From assembly GCA_031362265.1 (NCBI GenBank), contig JANLSE010000121.1, forward strand, positions 1-7,906: 7,906 nucleotides of DNA, written 5' to 3'. A program made the translations under genes and the position numbers. The notes under the pieces were generated by a model. That model was not told the origin of the DNA and did no database searches. It saw only the letters and a list, made by a program, of their open reading frames with translations. The DNA comes from JANLSE01 sp031362265 (GTDB lineage Bacteria; Chloroflexota; Chloroflexia; Chloroflexales; Roseiflexaceae). Positions 1 to 6,404 of this stretch are shown here, in pieces. Positions within the stretch are counted from its first letter, which is position 1; each line of letters begins with the position of its first letter.

Positions 1-195
1 CAAGGTTTCTTCTTGGACATATTCAATAAGCCGTGTTGCTGCGCCTAATGCCACAACAAGCACACCAGTAGCAGCAGGGTCGAGCGTACCAGCATGCCCT
101 ACTCGGCGCGTTCCCATACTACGGCGTATACGTGCTACGACATCATGTGATGTCATGCCAGCAGGCTTATCAATATTGAGGAAACCATGTGTCAT
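1..195 (-). CDS. truB: tRNA pseudouridine synthase B, N-terminal part (cut by window edge)
   Basis: TruB converts U55 to pseudouridine in the T loop of nearly all tRNAs in the cytoplasm. The 65 visible codons begin with the typical family start MTHGFLNIDKPAGMTSHDVV and include the catalytic motif GHAGTLDPAATG at residues 33-44, with the nucleophilic aspartate at residue 39. The rest of the gene lies left of base 1, so nothing can be said about its C-terminal RNA-binding part. The ATG at 195-193 is chosen because the family motif starts there. No Shine-Dalgarno sequence precedes it; the upstream bases are an 8-bp tandem repeat. The start overlaps by ATGA the stop of a 62-codon open frame that runs from the end of nrnA, so translation may arrive by coupling. 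Family assignment is near certain from the motif. Confidence 0.96.
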   Translation of the reverse strand, partial: MTHGFLNIDKPAGMTSHDVVARIRRSMGTRRVGHAGTLDPAATGVLVVALGAATRLIEYVQEETL

Positions 196-380
196 ATAAG
201 CAATGAAACAATGAAACAATGAAGCAATGAAGCAATGAAGCAATGAAGCATGTGAGCGATGTTTGAGGTAAGGTTTGCTCCAATGCTTGGCCGGGGTACC
301 CTTTGGGTCTGGCACCCCGCTCCAATGCTACACCGGGGCACCAGGCCCAAAGGGCACCCCGGTCTGGTGTCCGGCTTCAT
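192..380 (-). CDS. Possible 62-aa bridging reading frame between nrnA and truB
   Basis: This open frame fills the nrnA-truB spacer exactly. Its ATG (380-378) overlaps the nrnA TGA as ATGA, and its own TGA (194-192) overlaps the truB ATG as ATGA. The predicted product is low in complexity. The N-terminal two thirds is rich in Gly, Pro, Arg and Cys and is encoded by an imperfect inverted repeat. The C-terminal 19 residues are hydrophobic (MLHCFIASLLHCFIVSLLI) and come from an 8-bp tandem repeat that reads as HCFIASLL every 24 bp. I recognise no family. A G-rich run (GGGGGAG) lies just before the ATG, but too close to be an ideal ribosome site. It may be a translational relay and not a gene for a working protein, or a chance open frame in repeats. 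The double ATGA overlap is the only real argument for translation. Confidence 0.3.
   Translation of the reverse strand: MKPDTRPGCPLGLVPRCSIGAGCQTQRVPRPSIGANLTSNIAHMLHCFIASLLHCFIVSLLI
198..245. repeat. 8-bp tandem repeat, six units, next to the truB start
   Basis: Six consecutive octamers on the plus strand read AAGCAATG, AAACAATG, AAACAATG, AAGCAATG, AAGCAATG, AAGCAATG, and a seventh (246-253) is degenerate. Only one position (G or A) varies between units. The array ends 2 bases before the truB start codon and occupies the place where its ribosome binding site would be. Slippage by one unit would shift the bridging reading frame at 380-192. A single inverted copy of the motif (CATTGCT) occurs again at 378-384, at the nrnA stop codon. 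Confidence 0.9.
293..360. repeat. Imperfect 26-bp inverted repeat (hairpin) in the nrnA-truB spacer
   Basis: Arms 293-318 and 335-360 are inverted copies with 22 of 26 positions complementary and a 16-base loop. Of the four mismatches, three become G-U pairs in the minus-strand (operon) transcript but only one in the plus-strand transcript, so the RNA hairpin is stronger in the sense direction. A direct repeat is superimposed: 277-296 and 319-338 both read GCTCCAATGC followed by CCGGGG at the same spacing (17 of 20 identical). Bases 339-344 can also pair with 364-369, which gives an alternative fold. No T-run follows on the minus strand, so it is not a standard intrinsic terminator. It looks like a small palindromic repeat element. 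Confidence 0.8.
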
Positions 381-1375
381 TGCTCCCCCTTAACCAATTT
401 CTTCAAGAGCGGAATAACTTCACGCTCGGCTTCATCATAGCGCTTTTGGATCGTTGCGCCCGCAGCTTGTGCATGGCCACCACCGCCCCATTGTTGTGCA
501 AAGGCTGCTACGTTGATAGGCAATCGCGAGCGTAGGCTGATTTTTGTTGTGCCATCGCGATTTTCTTTGAATAACACGAAAGCTAGCGCATCACCAATTC
601 GCCGCATCACCTGAATAACCTCATCGATTGTTTCATCGGGAGCGCCCGTCTGCTGAACCATGTCGCGTGTGACAATCGTCCACGCCACACCATCTTCGTG
701 GCGTAGATCTGCTATCGCTTGGCCCATCAGTAACGCACCGGAGGCGGGCAGCGCATTATAGACACGGTCAACGACCATACTATGTGATGCCCCGACATCC
801 AGCAACCCGGCTGCGGCGCGTAGCGAGCCACCTGAGGTAGCGCTTGTTTGGAAGCTCTGGGTATCGGTTGTGATGCCAAGCAGCAGGCATGTAGCTAAAC
901 CTGAATCCATTGGCAGATTCATGGCTATGAATAGCTCGTAGAGCAGTTCGCTTGTCGAGGCGGCTTTTGGTTGGATGAGATCCAACCCACCAGCGCCATC
1001 ATTGGTCATATGATGGTCAATAATAATGAGTGGTAACTTCGCGAGCTTTTCCCCATGGACCTCAGCGATCGAACCAGCACGTTGGATGGTGGCGGTGTCG
1101 ACCATGATGACCAAATCGCATGGTGGAAGTGCCATTCCGCGCTGATAGAGTTGCAACTGCTCGGCACCGGGAAGCCAAGCGGCATACTCAGGTACAGGTG
1201 GCATAGCTATCGCAGTGGCGGTTTTCCCCATAATCCGTAATGCATGCCACACGCCAAGCAATGATCCAATCGCATCGCCATCTGGATTGAGATGGGTTAA
1301 AATCAATATCCGTTTCGCTATCGCGACTTGGCTGGTAAAATGAGGTGCAAATTCAGCCGGATCGGTGAAGATCAT
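377..1375 (-). CDS. nrnA: DHH/DHHA1 phosphoesterase, NrnA-type oligoribonuclease / pAp phosphatase
   Basis: Enzymes of this family degrade 2-5 nt RNA fragments (nanoRNA) to mononucleotides and remove the 3'-phosphate of pAp, in the cytoplasm with Mn2+. The 332-residue length is normal. The DHH domain has the metal-binding motif HLNPDGDAIGS (residues 28-38, D32 and D34), MVDTA with D93, and the DHH triplet at 120-122. The DHHA1 substrate-binding domain at the C-terminus has GGGGHAQAAG at 297-306. All expected catalytic residues are present. The ATG start puts the first motif at the usual distance. AGG stands five bases upstream, a weak ribosome site. An nrnA gene between rbfA and truB is a common arrangement in Gram-positive bacteria and related phyla, which supports the call. 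The exact substrate preference (nanoRNA, pAp or a cyclic dinucleotide intermediate) cannot be read from sequence. Confidence 0.93.
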   Translation of the reverse strand: MIFTDPAEFAPHFTSQVAIAKRILILTHLNPDGDAIGSLLGVWHALRIMGKTATAIAMPPVPEYAAWLPGAEQLQLYQRGMALPPCDLVIMVDTATIQRAGSIAEVHGEKLAKLPLIIIDHHMTNDGAGGLDLIQPKAASTSELLYELFIAMNLPMDSGLATCLLLGITTDTQSFQTSATSGGSLRAAAGLLDVGASHSMVVDRVYNALPASGALLMGQAIADLRHEDGVAWTIVTRDMVQQTGAPDETIDEVIQVMRRIGDALAFVLFKENRDGTTKISLRSRLPINVAAFAQQWGGGGHAQAAGATIQKRYDEAEREVIPLLKKLVKGEQ

Positions 1376-1431
1376 TTGAACCTAGGCCTTATCTATTGCG
1401 TATTGTATCGAACGTTACATAATGTATTATA
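1376..1431 (-). promoter_or_regulatory. Short spacer before nrnA with promoter-like -10 boxes
   Basis: On the minus strand a perfect TATAAT lies at 1431-1426, across the stop codon of the methyltransferase gene, and a TACAAT lies at 1407-1402. Neither has a recognisable TTGACA-like hexamer 16-18 bases upstream. Bases 1416-1426 form the small palindrome TACATAATGTA. A weak internal promoter for nrnA-truB is possible, but the AT content alone could produce these matches. Confidence 0.2.
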
Positions 1432-2020
1432 GTGGTTTTCGCAGTTGGTATACAGAATGCCCAGCGCGTTTGCGAATCTCTTTGAGCCGAAGTTGATGCT
1501 GCCGCCCAAGCGCTGGAATTAAGCGATTCAGCCCACTAACAACTACAAACCAATACTCGCCACCTGGGGTTAGCCGTTCGAGTGGTGCCAATAGAAACTC
1601 GCGCTCAATTGCTTCATCGCCAATTTTGGCAGGGATGTTTGATACAATCAGATCGAATGGTCCTTCTGGGATATGCTCAAAACCAACGCTTCCAACCACT
1701 TCAACATTTGGCGTCTGATTAAGGATCGCATTGTGGCGAGCATAGCGTACTGCCAGCAAATCGCGATCTGCCAGAATAACCTGCGCCTGCGGATACATGC
1801 GTGCAAGCACGATCCCAATCACCCCACAACCACAGCCAATATCAAGGATACGCCGTGGAGTTGGTGCGGCAAGTGATCGGAGAAAGACATCTGTTCCCTC
1901 ATCGACCTGGAATGAAGAAAAGAGTGTATGCGCAATATCGAAGGAGAATAGCTGTTCGTGGCAGCGGTAGTCAATCCGCTTCTTATAATAGACATCAGTC
2001 GGTATCGCGGTGCTGTTCAT
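1427..2020 (-). CDS. Class I SAM-dependent methyltransferase, RsmC/YbxB-like
   Basis: This 197-residue protein has a Rossmann methyltransferase fold. The SAM-binding motif I is DIGCGCGVIG at residues 60-69, an acidic ribose-binding loop is LADRD at 83-87, and SNIPAK at 127-132 occupies the place of the NPP(Y/F) catalytic motif of the RsmC/RlmG and YbxB group. The opening YYKKR and the overall length resemble YbxB-type single-domain proteins more than two-domain E. coli RsmC. The likely target is a guanine N2 in rRNA, but the altered motif (NIPA, not NPP) makes the substrate uncertain. Its ATG overlaps the rbfA stop as ATGA, which suggests translational coupling and a role close to ribosome maturation. 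Family confidence is high; function is inferred from fold and neighbours. Confidence 0.82.
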   Translation of the reverse strand: MNSTAIPTDVYYKKRIDYRCHEQLFSFDIAHTLFSSFQVDEGTDVFLRSLAAPTPRRILDIGCGCGVIGIVLARMYPQAQVILADRDLLAVRYARHNAILNQTPNVEVVGSVGFEHIPEGPFDLIVSNIPAKIGDEAIEREFLLAPLERLTPGGEYWFVVVSGLNRLIPALGRQHQLRLKEIRKRAGHSVYQLRKPL

Positions 2021-2409
2021 TTCAGTTCTGAATCACCTGATTCTGCTGCGCGCTGCTCTGCTTCGGCACGCTCTTCGGCCGCTTTGCGTAGCACGCTTTC
2101 AATATGCATACTATAGTCGAGCGATGTATCAAGGCTCAAGCGCAATTCGGGTACAAAGCGCATATGGCGTAATTCTTGCGCCACCCGGCGGCGGAGAAAC
2201 CCTTTCGCACGCTCAAGTACTGCCATGGTTTCTTCGCGCTGCTCCGGATCCATGACCGAAATGCGCACTTTTGCCACCTGCAGATCTGCGCTTACCTCAA
2301 CACCCACGACCGTCGCAAAGCCAACGCGTGGATCCTTGAGATCATATTGGATCGCTTCGCCCAGAATATGCAAAATCTCCTCGGCGACCTGTTCGGTTCG
2401 TTTGCTCAT
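2017..2409 (-). CDS. rbfA: 30S ribosome-binding factor A
   Basis: RbfA is a small KH-fold protein that binds immature 30S subunits near the 5' end of 16S rRNA and helps their maturation, notably in the cold. The 130-residue length is usual. The N-terminal helix (SKRTEQVAEEILHIL), the strand segment DPRVGFATVVGVEVSADLQ at about residues 26-44, and the later helix and strand around RFVPELRLSLDTSLDYSMHI are characteristic. The last 20 residues form a charged tail rich in Glu and Ala. The ATG at 2409 gives the family's normal N-terminus. No Shine-Dalgarno sequence lies in front of it, and the infB stop is 75 bases upstream with a hairpin in between. Position after infB is the conserved bacterial order. 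Confidence 0.95.
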   Translation of the reverse strand: MSKRTEQVAEEILHILGEAIQYDLKDPRVGFATVVGVEVSADLQVAKVRISVMDPEQREETMAVLERAKGFLRRRVAQELRHMRFVPELRLSLDTSLDYSMHIESVLRKAAEERAEAEQRAAESGDSELK

Positions 2410-2424
2410 GATTTTGTGGGCTTG

Positions 2425-2467
2425 GATGAGTAGCTACAGGCTTACTCCTGGCCCCTAACTACTCATC
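2425..2467. repeat. Inverted repeat in the infB-rbfA spacer
   Basis: GATGAGTAG (2425-2433) and CTACTCATC (2459-2467) form a perfect 9-bp stem. Inside it CAGG (2437-2440) and CCTG (2447-2450) can form a second short stem. The minus-strand sequence after the stem (CAAGCCCACAAAATC) is not a U-run, so this is not an intrinsic terminator. An intercistronic RNA hairpin that affects processing or rbfA translation is the likeliest reading. Confidence 0.65.
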
Positions 2468-2484
2468 GCTCGCTGCTAGCCCTA

Positions 2485-4722
2485 TTATCCTGTTCGCTCA
2501 ACCTTTTCCTTACGATAGAACTCTACCGTATCGCTAACCTGGATATCATTGAAATTATCGACCGTGAGGCCACACTCATAACCGGATTGGACTTCGCGCA
2601 CATCATCTTTGAAGCGCTTGAGGCTACCAATGCGGCCATCGTGCACCACCACACCACTCCGTAGGACGCGCACACTAAACTGGCGTGTGATCTTCCCGTC
2701 GGTGACATATAACCCCGCAACGGTCTCACGACTCGGAAGCTTGAAGGTATTGCGCACCTCGGCAAATCCTTCAATGACCTCACGATATTCCGGATCGAGC
2801 ATACCGATCATGGCCTTTTTCAGATCATCGGTAAGGTTATAGATGATGTTATAGAAGCGGATATCAATACCATGCTGCTCGGCCGATCGGCGAGCAGCCG
2901 GATCGGGGCGCGCATTGAACCCGATAATGATGGCGTGTGATGCGATCGCCAGGTTTACATCGCTCTCGGAGATCGTACCTGTACCATGGTGAATAGTTTT
3001 GATCTTCACTTCACTGGTATTCAGCTGGCCAAGCGCATGTTCAATTGCACCAATCGAGCCACTCACATCGGCCTTCAGAATAATATTCAGCTCTTTAATC
3101 TTGCCTTGCTGAATATTGCTGAACAGGCTATCGAGTGTGACGCCGCGTGTTAATGCCATTGCTTCCATGCGCAGCTGGCGTTGACGTTGCAGTGCAACCT
3201 CGCGTGCGATCTGAAGATCATCCATGGATTGAAGGATGTCGCCAGCTTGTGGAACCTCGCTCAGGCCAAGAATAACCGCTGGCATAGCTGGCTCAGCAAA
3301 GCGCAACCGTTTGCCACTATCGTTGAACATCGCTCGAATTGTCCCGGTGGCACTACCCACCAGTACATTATCGTCGAGGCGCAGAGTGCCATTTTGGATG
3401 AGTACTGTCGCAATCGGGCCGCGGTTGCGATCCATCTCGGCCTCAACGATTGTCCCGACCGCCCCAGTATTTGGGTTGGCCTTAAACTCATTGAGATCCG
3501 CCACAAGCAGGATCATTTCAAGCAGGCCATCAATATTGGTCTTCATACGCGCCGAGACTTCAACCGATGGTACATCGCCACCGAATTGCTCGACCAACAC
3601 ATTATTGACTGCCAATTGCTGTCGAACGCGATCTGGGTTTGCATTCTGCGCATCAATCTTGTTGATCGCAACGATCATTGGTACGCCCGCAGCCTTGACG
3701 TGTGCAATCGCCTCAGCAGTTTGCGGCATAACGCCATCATCTGCCGCTACCACCAGTACTACAATATCGGTAACCTGGGCACCGCGAGCACGCATAGCGG
3801 TAAACGCTTCGTGGCCGGGTGTATCCAGAAACGTAATCTTGCGGCCATGAATTTCGACCTGGTAGGCTCCCACGTGCTGTGTAATGCCGCCCGCCTCGCT
3901 CTCGGCCACCCGCGTTGAGCGGATCGAGTCGAGTAGCTTCGTCTTACCATGATCAACGTGGCCCATGATAGTAACCACTGGTGGCCGACTACGTAGGTTC
4001 TCGGCAGTCTCGGCTGCGAGCACATCTTTGACATTATCGACAATCCCAGCAAGCTGCTCGGGAATCGTTTCGGTTGTCTCAATGCCAAAATCTGTCGCAA
4101 TCACTGCGGCTGTCTCATAGTCGATCTGTTGGTTAATATTTGCTAGGACACCACCCTTAAGAAGCGCCTTCAAGATTTCGGCAGCTCCAACACCAGTTGC
4201 TTCCGAAAACTCGCGCACAGTCATCATGGTTTGTAATTCAACTGGCCCACGTGGCCGTGCAGGTACACGTGCAAGCGGAGCCATGCGTGAGCCAGGCGCA
4301 CCGCGCCCACCACGGATTGGCACTTCACGCCCACCGCGCCCACCACGCCCACCAGGCCCATCAACCTCGGCTGGGCCATCACGGCGATCACGCGAATCTC
4401 GGGCGCCAGAACGTGTTCCGCGCGTGCTGGTGCCACGCCCACTTGGGGCACTTGGTCCACCGAACCCACCGCTCGAACTTCGACCGCCACCACCGCCGCC
4501 ACCGCCACCCGGACCGCCAGAGCTGCGACCACCGCCGCCGCCACCAAAGCCACCACCACCGCCGCCGCCCGGACCACCAGAGCTGCGACCACCGCCACCG
4601 AAGCCACCACCGCCGCCACCGCCACCCGGACCGCCAGGGCCACGACCACCGCCGCCAAATGTGATTGGAGTATCATGGCTTAGCCCAAGTTGTTTCGTTG
4701 TCAATATGTTCTGCAAATGCAT
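2485..4722 (-). CDS. infB: Translation initiation factor IF-2 with Gly-rich N-terminus
   Basis: IF2 is the GTPase that brings formylmethionyl initiator tRNA to the 30S subunit and promotes subunit joining. The product has 745 residues. After a Gly-rich segment (23 to about 145) comes an IF2_N domain (about 161-218), then the G domain with G1 GHVDHGKT (254-261), switch I threonine T281 in GGIT, DTPGHE (300-305, catalytic H304), NKID (354-357) and SAR (390-392), followed by the beta-barrel, IF2-specific and C-terminal tRNA-binding domains, which end in the typical YECGLTVDNFNDI stretch. A TTG one codon upstream is also open, but ATG at 4722 is preferred: it overlaps the ylxR stop as TGATG and has GAGGG seven bases upstream. 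The G domain and everything after it look complete. The N-terminal composition is unusual, since the family usually has a charged Lys/Glu/Ala region there. Confidence 0.96.
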   Translation of the reverse strand: MHLQNILTTKQLGLSHDTPITFGGGGRGPGGPGGGGGGGGFGGGGRSSGGPGGGGGGGFGGGGGGRSSGGPGGGGGGGGGRSSSGGFGGPSAPSGRGTSTRGTRSGARDSRDRRDGPAEVDGPGGRGGRGGREVPIRGGRGAPGSRMAPLARVPARPRGPVELQTMMTVREFSEATGVGAAEILKALLKGGVLANINQQIDYETAAVIATDFGIETTETIPEQLAGIVDNVKDVLAAETAENLRSRPPVVTIMGHVDHGKTKLLDSIRSTRVAESEAGGITQHVGAYQVEIHGRKITFLDTPGHEAFTAMRARGAQVTDIVVLVVAADDGVMPQTAEAIAHVKAAGVPMIVAINKIDAQNANPDRVRQQLAVNNVLVEQFGGDVPSVEVSARMKTNIDGLLEMILLVADLNEFKANPNTGAVGTIVEAEMDRNRGPIATVLIQNGTLRLDDNVLVGSATGTIRAMFNDSGKRLRFAEPAMPAVILGLSEVPQAGDILQSMDDLQIAREVALQRQRQLRMEAMALTRGVTLDSLFSNIQQGKIKELNIILKADVSGSIGAIEHALGQLNTSEVKIKTIHHGTGTISESDVNLAIASHAIIIGFNARPDPAARRSAEQHGIDIRFYNIIYNLTDDLKKAMIGMLDPEYREVIEGFAEVRNTFKLPSRETVAGLYVTDGKITRQFSVRVLRSGVVVHDGRIGSLKRFKDDVREVQSGYECGLTVDNFNDIQVSDTVEFYRKEKVERTG
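4450..4656. repeat. GC-rich tandem repeat encoding the Gly-rich part of IF2
   Basis: On the plus strand, CCN triplets run for about 200 bases, and a unit of roughly 60 bp is visible: the block CCCGGACC-N-CCAGAGCTGCGACC begins at 4508 and again at 4568, and a diverged third copy begins at 4625. In protein terms each unit encodes a poly-Gly run plus GGRSSGGP. Such a region is prone to slippage and expansion, and its exact length in any assembly deserves care. Confidence 0.8.
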
Positions 4723-5042
4723 CAAGAAACCCTCATTTCCTTACCAAGCGCCGCCGCAAACTGTTCTAACTCAGTGCGATCTTCATTACTAAGCGATTCA
4801 AGCCGCAGTGCACGCACGAGCATACCGCGGCGAAGTGCCAGATCCCAACAATCCGGGTCGTGGCAGACATAAGCGCCGCGGCCAGTACGTTTGCCAGTTG
4901 TGTCGATTGCAACGCGCCCATCTGCATCACGCACTATCCGCACAAGCTGCCGCTTTGGATCGGTTTTACGGCAGGCAATACAAGTGCGTTGGGGAATGTG
5001 CTTAGGGCGTGGGCCTTTCGACTTGTTGGCGGCTTTCGTCAT
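4722..5042 (-). CDS. ylxR: YlxR / RnpM family RNA-binding protein
   Basis: Small basic protein of 106 residues in the YlxR (DUF448) family. Its B. subtilis member has been reported to bind and modulate RNase P (renamed RnpM), and older work suggested nucleoid or RNA binding. Visible hallmarks are PQRTCIACRKTDPKRQLVRIVR without its last residues (from residue 17), GRGAYVC at 54-60 and a downstream CHDPDC. The four cysteines (21, 24, 60, 65) are spaced in a way that could bind a metal, which I infer only. Its ATG overlaps the nusA stop as TAATG with GAGG just upstream, and its stop overlaps the infB start as TGATG. The order nusA-ylxR-infB is the classic conserved one and confirms the call. Confidence 0.94.
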   Translation of the reverse strand: MTKAANKSKGPRPKHIPQRTCIACRKTDPKRQLVRIVRDADGRVAIDTTGKRTGRGAYVCHDPDCWDLALRRGMLVRALRLESLSNEDRTELEQFAAALGKEMRVS

Positions 5043-6367
5043 TATTCCTCTGCGTCGACTGTTGCATCCTGTTCGGCTATTAGGATATATGATGCAATCA
5101 GGCGATCATCACGATAGATATACATTTTTTGCGGCGTCGCACGCAGCTGCACCGTCTCGCCAATTAACTCATCGCCGAGTGGGCCATAGCGTTGGTTCTG
5201 GTAGACAATCGTTGCATCTGGGCGTACCTTACGGCTCTCGACTTTCGCAGTTGCTAATGCTACTTCGGTAGCCATGGCTTCGGCATCTGCGGCTTCGCGC
5301 GTCTCTACCGCCGATCGTTCTTCATCGAGCAATGCCGATGCACTCTTGATATCGATACGCCAGCCAGTAAGCTTTGCAGCAAGGCGCACGTTTTGGCCTT
5401 CTTTGCCAATCGCGAGCGAGAGTTGCTTATCGGGTACGATCACCGTTGCGGCATGATCATCGTCACGCAAGTGTACTTCGACAACCTGGGCGGGCGAAAG
5501 CGCATTCGCGATAAACTCTTTCAAATCTGGTGACCACTGAACGACATCAATCTTCTCGCCGTTCAGCTCATTCACAATATTCTGAATACGAATGCCACGC
5601 ATACCAACACACGAGCCAACCGGATCGATGCCTTCTTGGCGTGCTGCAACTGCGGCTTTTGTGCGTAACCCTGGTTCGCGAGCGATTGATTTGATCTCGA
5701 CCGTGCCATTATAGATTTCAGGCACTTCCATTTCGAATAGCCGCTCGATGAGCTTCTTATGTGTGCGTGAAGCGATCAGCCGTGGCCCACGATCTTCGCG
5801 GCGAATCTCCATGAGATATACCTTCAAGCGTTGGCCATGATAGTAACGATCACTATCTACCTGTTCTTTGGGTGGTAGCACTGCTTCGGCTTTGCCAAGT
5901 TCTAGGATAACATTACCTTTTGCGATACGCTGTACGGTTGCCGTTACCAGTTCTCCCTCGCGGTCAAGGTATTCACCATAAATATGCTCGCGCTCAACCT
6001 CTTTAATACCCTGTAGAATAACCTGCTTAGCTGTTTGAGCAGCGATACGACCAAAATCATTCGGGGTACTTTCAACCAAGACAGTCTCACCGAGATCAAC
6101 ACCTGGCTTAAAGCGCACCGCATCTTTTATGTCTATTTCGAAACGATCATCAAGAACATCATCAACAACCTGTTTCTCGGCATAGACATGCGCTTGGCCA
6201 GTTTGTGGGTCGAGCTTTACCGTAACTTCAATGGGAGGCGGATTATTTCCTAACGTCCGCCGATATGCTGTGACGAGGGCTTTTTCCATGACCTCAACGA
6301 TGGCTTCTTTGGGAATTCCTCGTTCTGCTGCGATCTGCGATATGGCTGCGTAAAAATCACTTTTCAT
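5042..6367 (-). CDS. nusA: Transcription termination/antitermination factor NusA
   Basis: NusA binds RNA polymerase and nascent RNA and controls pausing, intrinsic termination and antitermination. The 441 residues comprise the polymerase-binding N-terminal domain (about 1-130), the S1 domain (about 135-200), KH1 with VGMRG at 254-258 and KH2 with GKEG at 321-324. The E. coli acidic repeats are absent, as in many phyla. Instead a Glu/Ala-rich linker (346-380) leads to a beta-rich tail (384-430, with Y394, G396, G403, V406, Y418 and D421) that resembles a Mu/IS481-type transposase C-terminal barrel. The ATG gives the canonical MKSDFYAAI start. The bases directly before it have no good ribosome site; the strong AGGAGG lies 38 bases away and serves a short upstream frame. 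It is the first gene of the operon here; rimP is not upstream. Confidence 0.96.
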   Translation of the reverse strand: MKSDFYAAISQIAAERGIPKEAIVEVMEKALVTAYRRTLGNNPPPIEVTVKLDPQTGQAHVYAEKQVVDDVLDDRFEIDIKDAVRFKPGVDLGETVLVESTPNDFGRIAAQTAKQVILQGIKEVEREHIYGEYLDREGELVTATVQRIAKGNVILELGKAEAVLPPKEQVDSDRYYHGQRLKVYLMEIRREDRGPRLIASRTHKKLIERLFEMEVPEIYNGTVEIKSIAREPGLRTKAAVAARQEGIDPVGSCVGMRGIRIQNIVNELNGEKIDVVQWSPDLKEFIANALSPAQVVEVHLRDDDHAATVIVPDKQLSLAIGKEGQNVRLAAKLTGWRIDIKSASALLDEERSAVETREAADAEAMATEVALATAKVESRKVRPDATIVYQNQRYGPLGDELIGETVQLRATPQKMYIYRDDRLIASYILIAEQDATVDAEE

Positions 6368-6395
6368 AGATTCTTGGCACAGACGTAAAGAACAC
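6357..6395 (-). CDS. Possible 12-codon leader peptide overlapping nusA start
   Basis: GTG at 6395-6393 follows AGGAGG (6410-6405) with a nine-base spacer, the best ribosome binding site of the operon. The frame reads VFFTSVPRIYEK and stops at TGA (6359-6357), inside codons 3-4 of nusA, in a different frame from it. nusA itself has no comparable site, and no ATG, GTG or TTG in the nusA frame lies between the site and its ATG. Terminating ribosomes would end about 8 bases past the nusA start and could re-initiate there. The alternative is that the AGGAGG serves nusA across a folded leader. There is no homology evidence. Confidence 0.4.
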   Translation of the reverse strand: MFFTSVPRIYEK

Positions 6396-6404
6396 GCCAG
6401 GCCA

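Noticed and set aside
198..253. CRISPR-like array
   Set aside because: The repeats are 8 bp and directly adjacent with no spacers, so it is a simple tandem repeat.
293..360. Intrinsic terminator after nrnA
   Set aside because: The stem is strong but no T-run follows on the minus strand, and truB continues the operon.
275..535. An 86-codon plus-strand frame over the spacer and the nrnA end
   Set aside because: Antisense to nrnA and to the hairpin repeat; no ribosome site and no recognisable product.
3181..3918. A 245-codon open frame on the plus strand
   Set aside because: It lies antisense within infB, whose protein is fully conserved there. The product matches no family I know and has no ribosome site.
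4224..4676. A minus-strand frame with an Ala/Val-rich product overlapping infB
   Set aside because: A frame-shifted reading of the same Gly repeat, without a start signal.
4723..4725. TTG one codon before the infB ATG as the start
   Set aside because: Spacing from GAGGG would be only four bases, and the ATG makes the TGATG overlap with ylxR.
4226..4792. A long plus-strand frame with a Pro-rich product
   Set aside because: It is the complement of the Gly-codon repeat in infB; poly-Pro is the automatic reading of that repeat.
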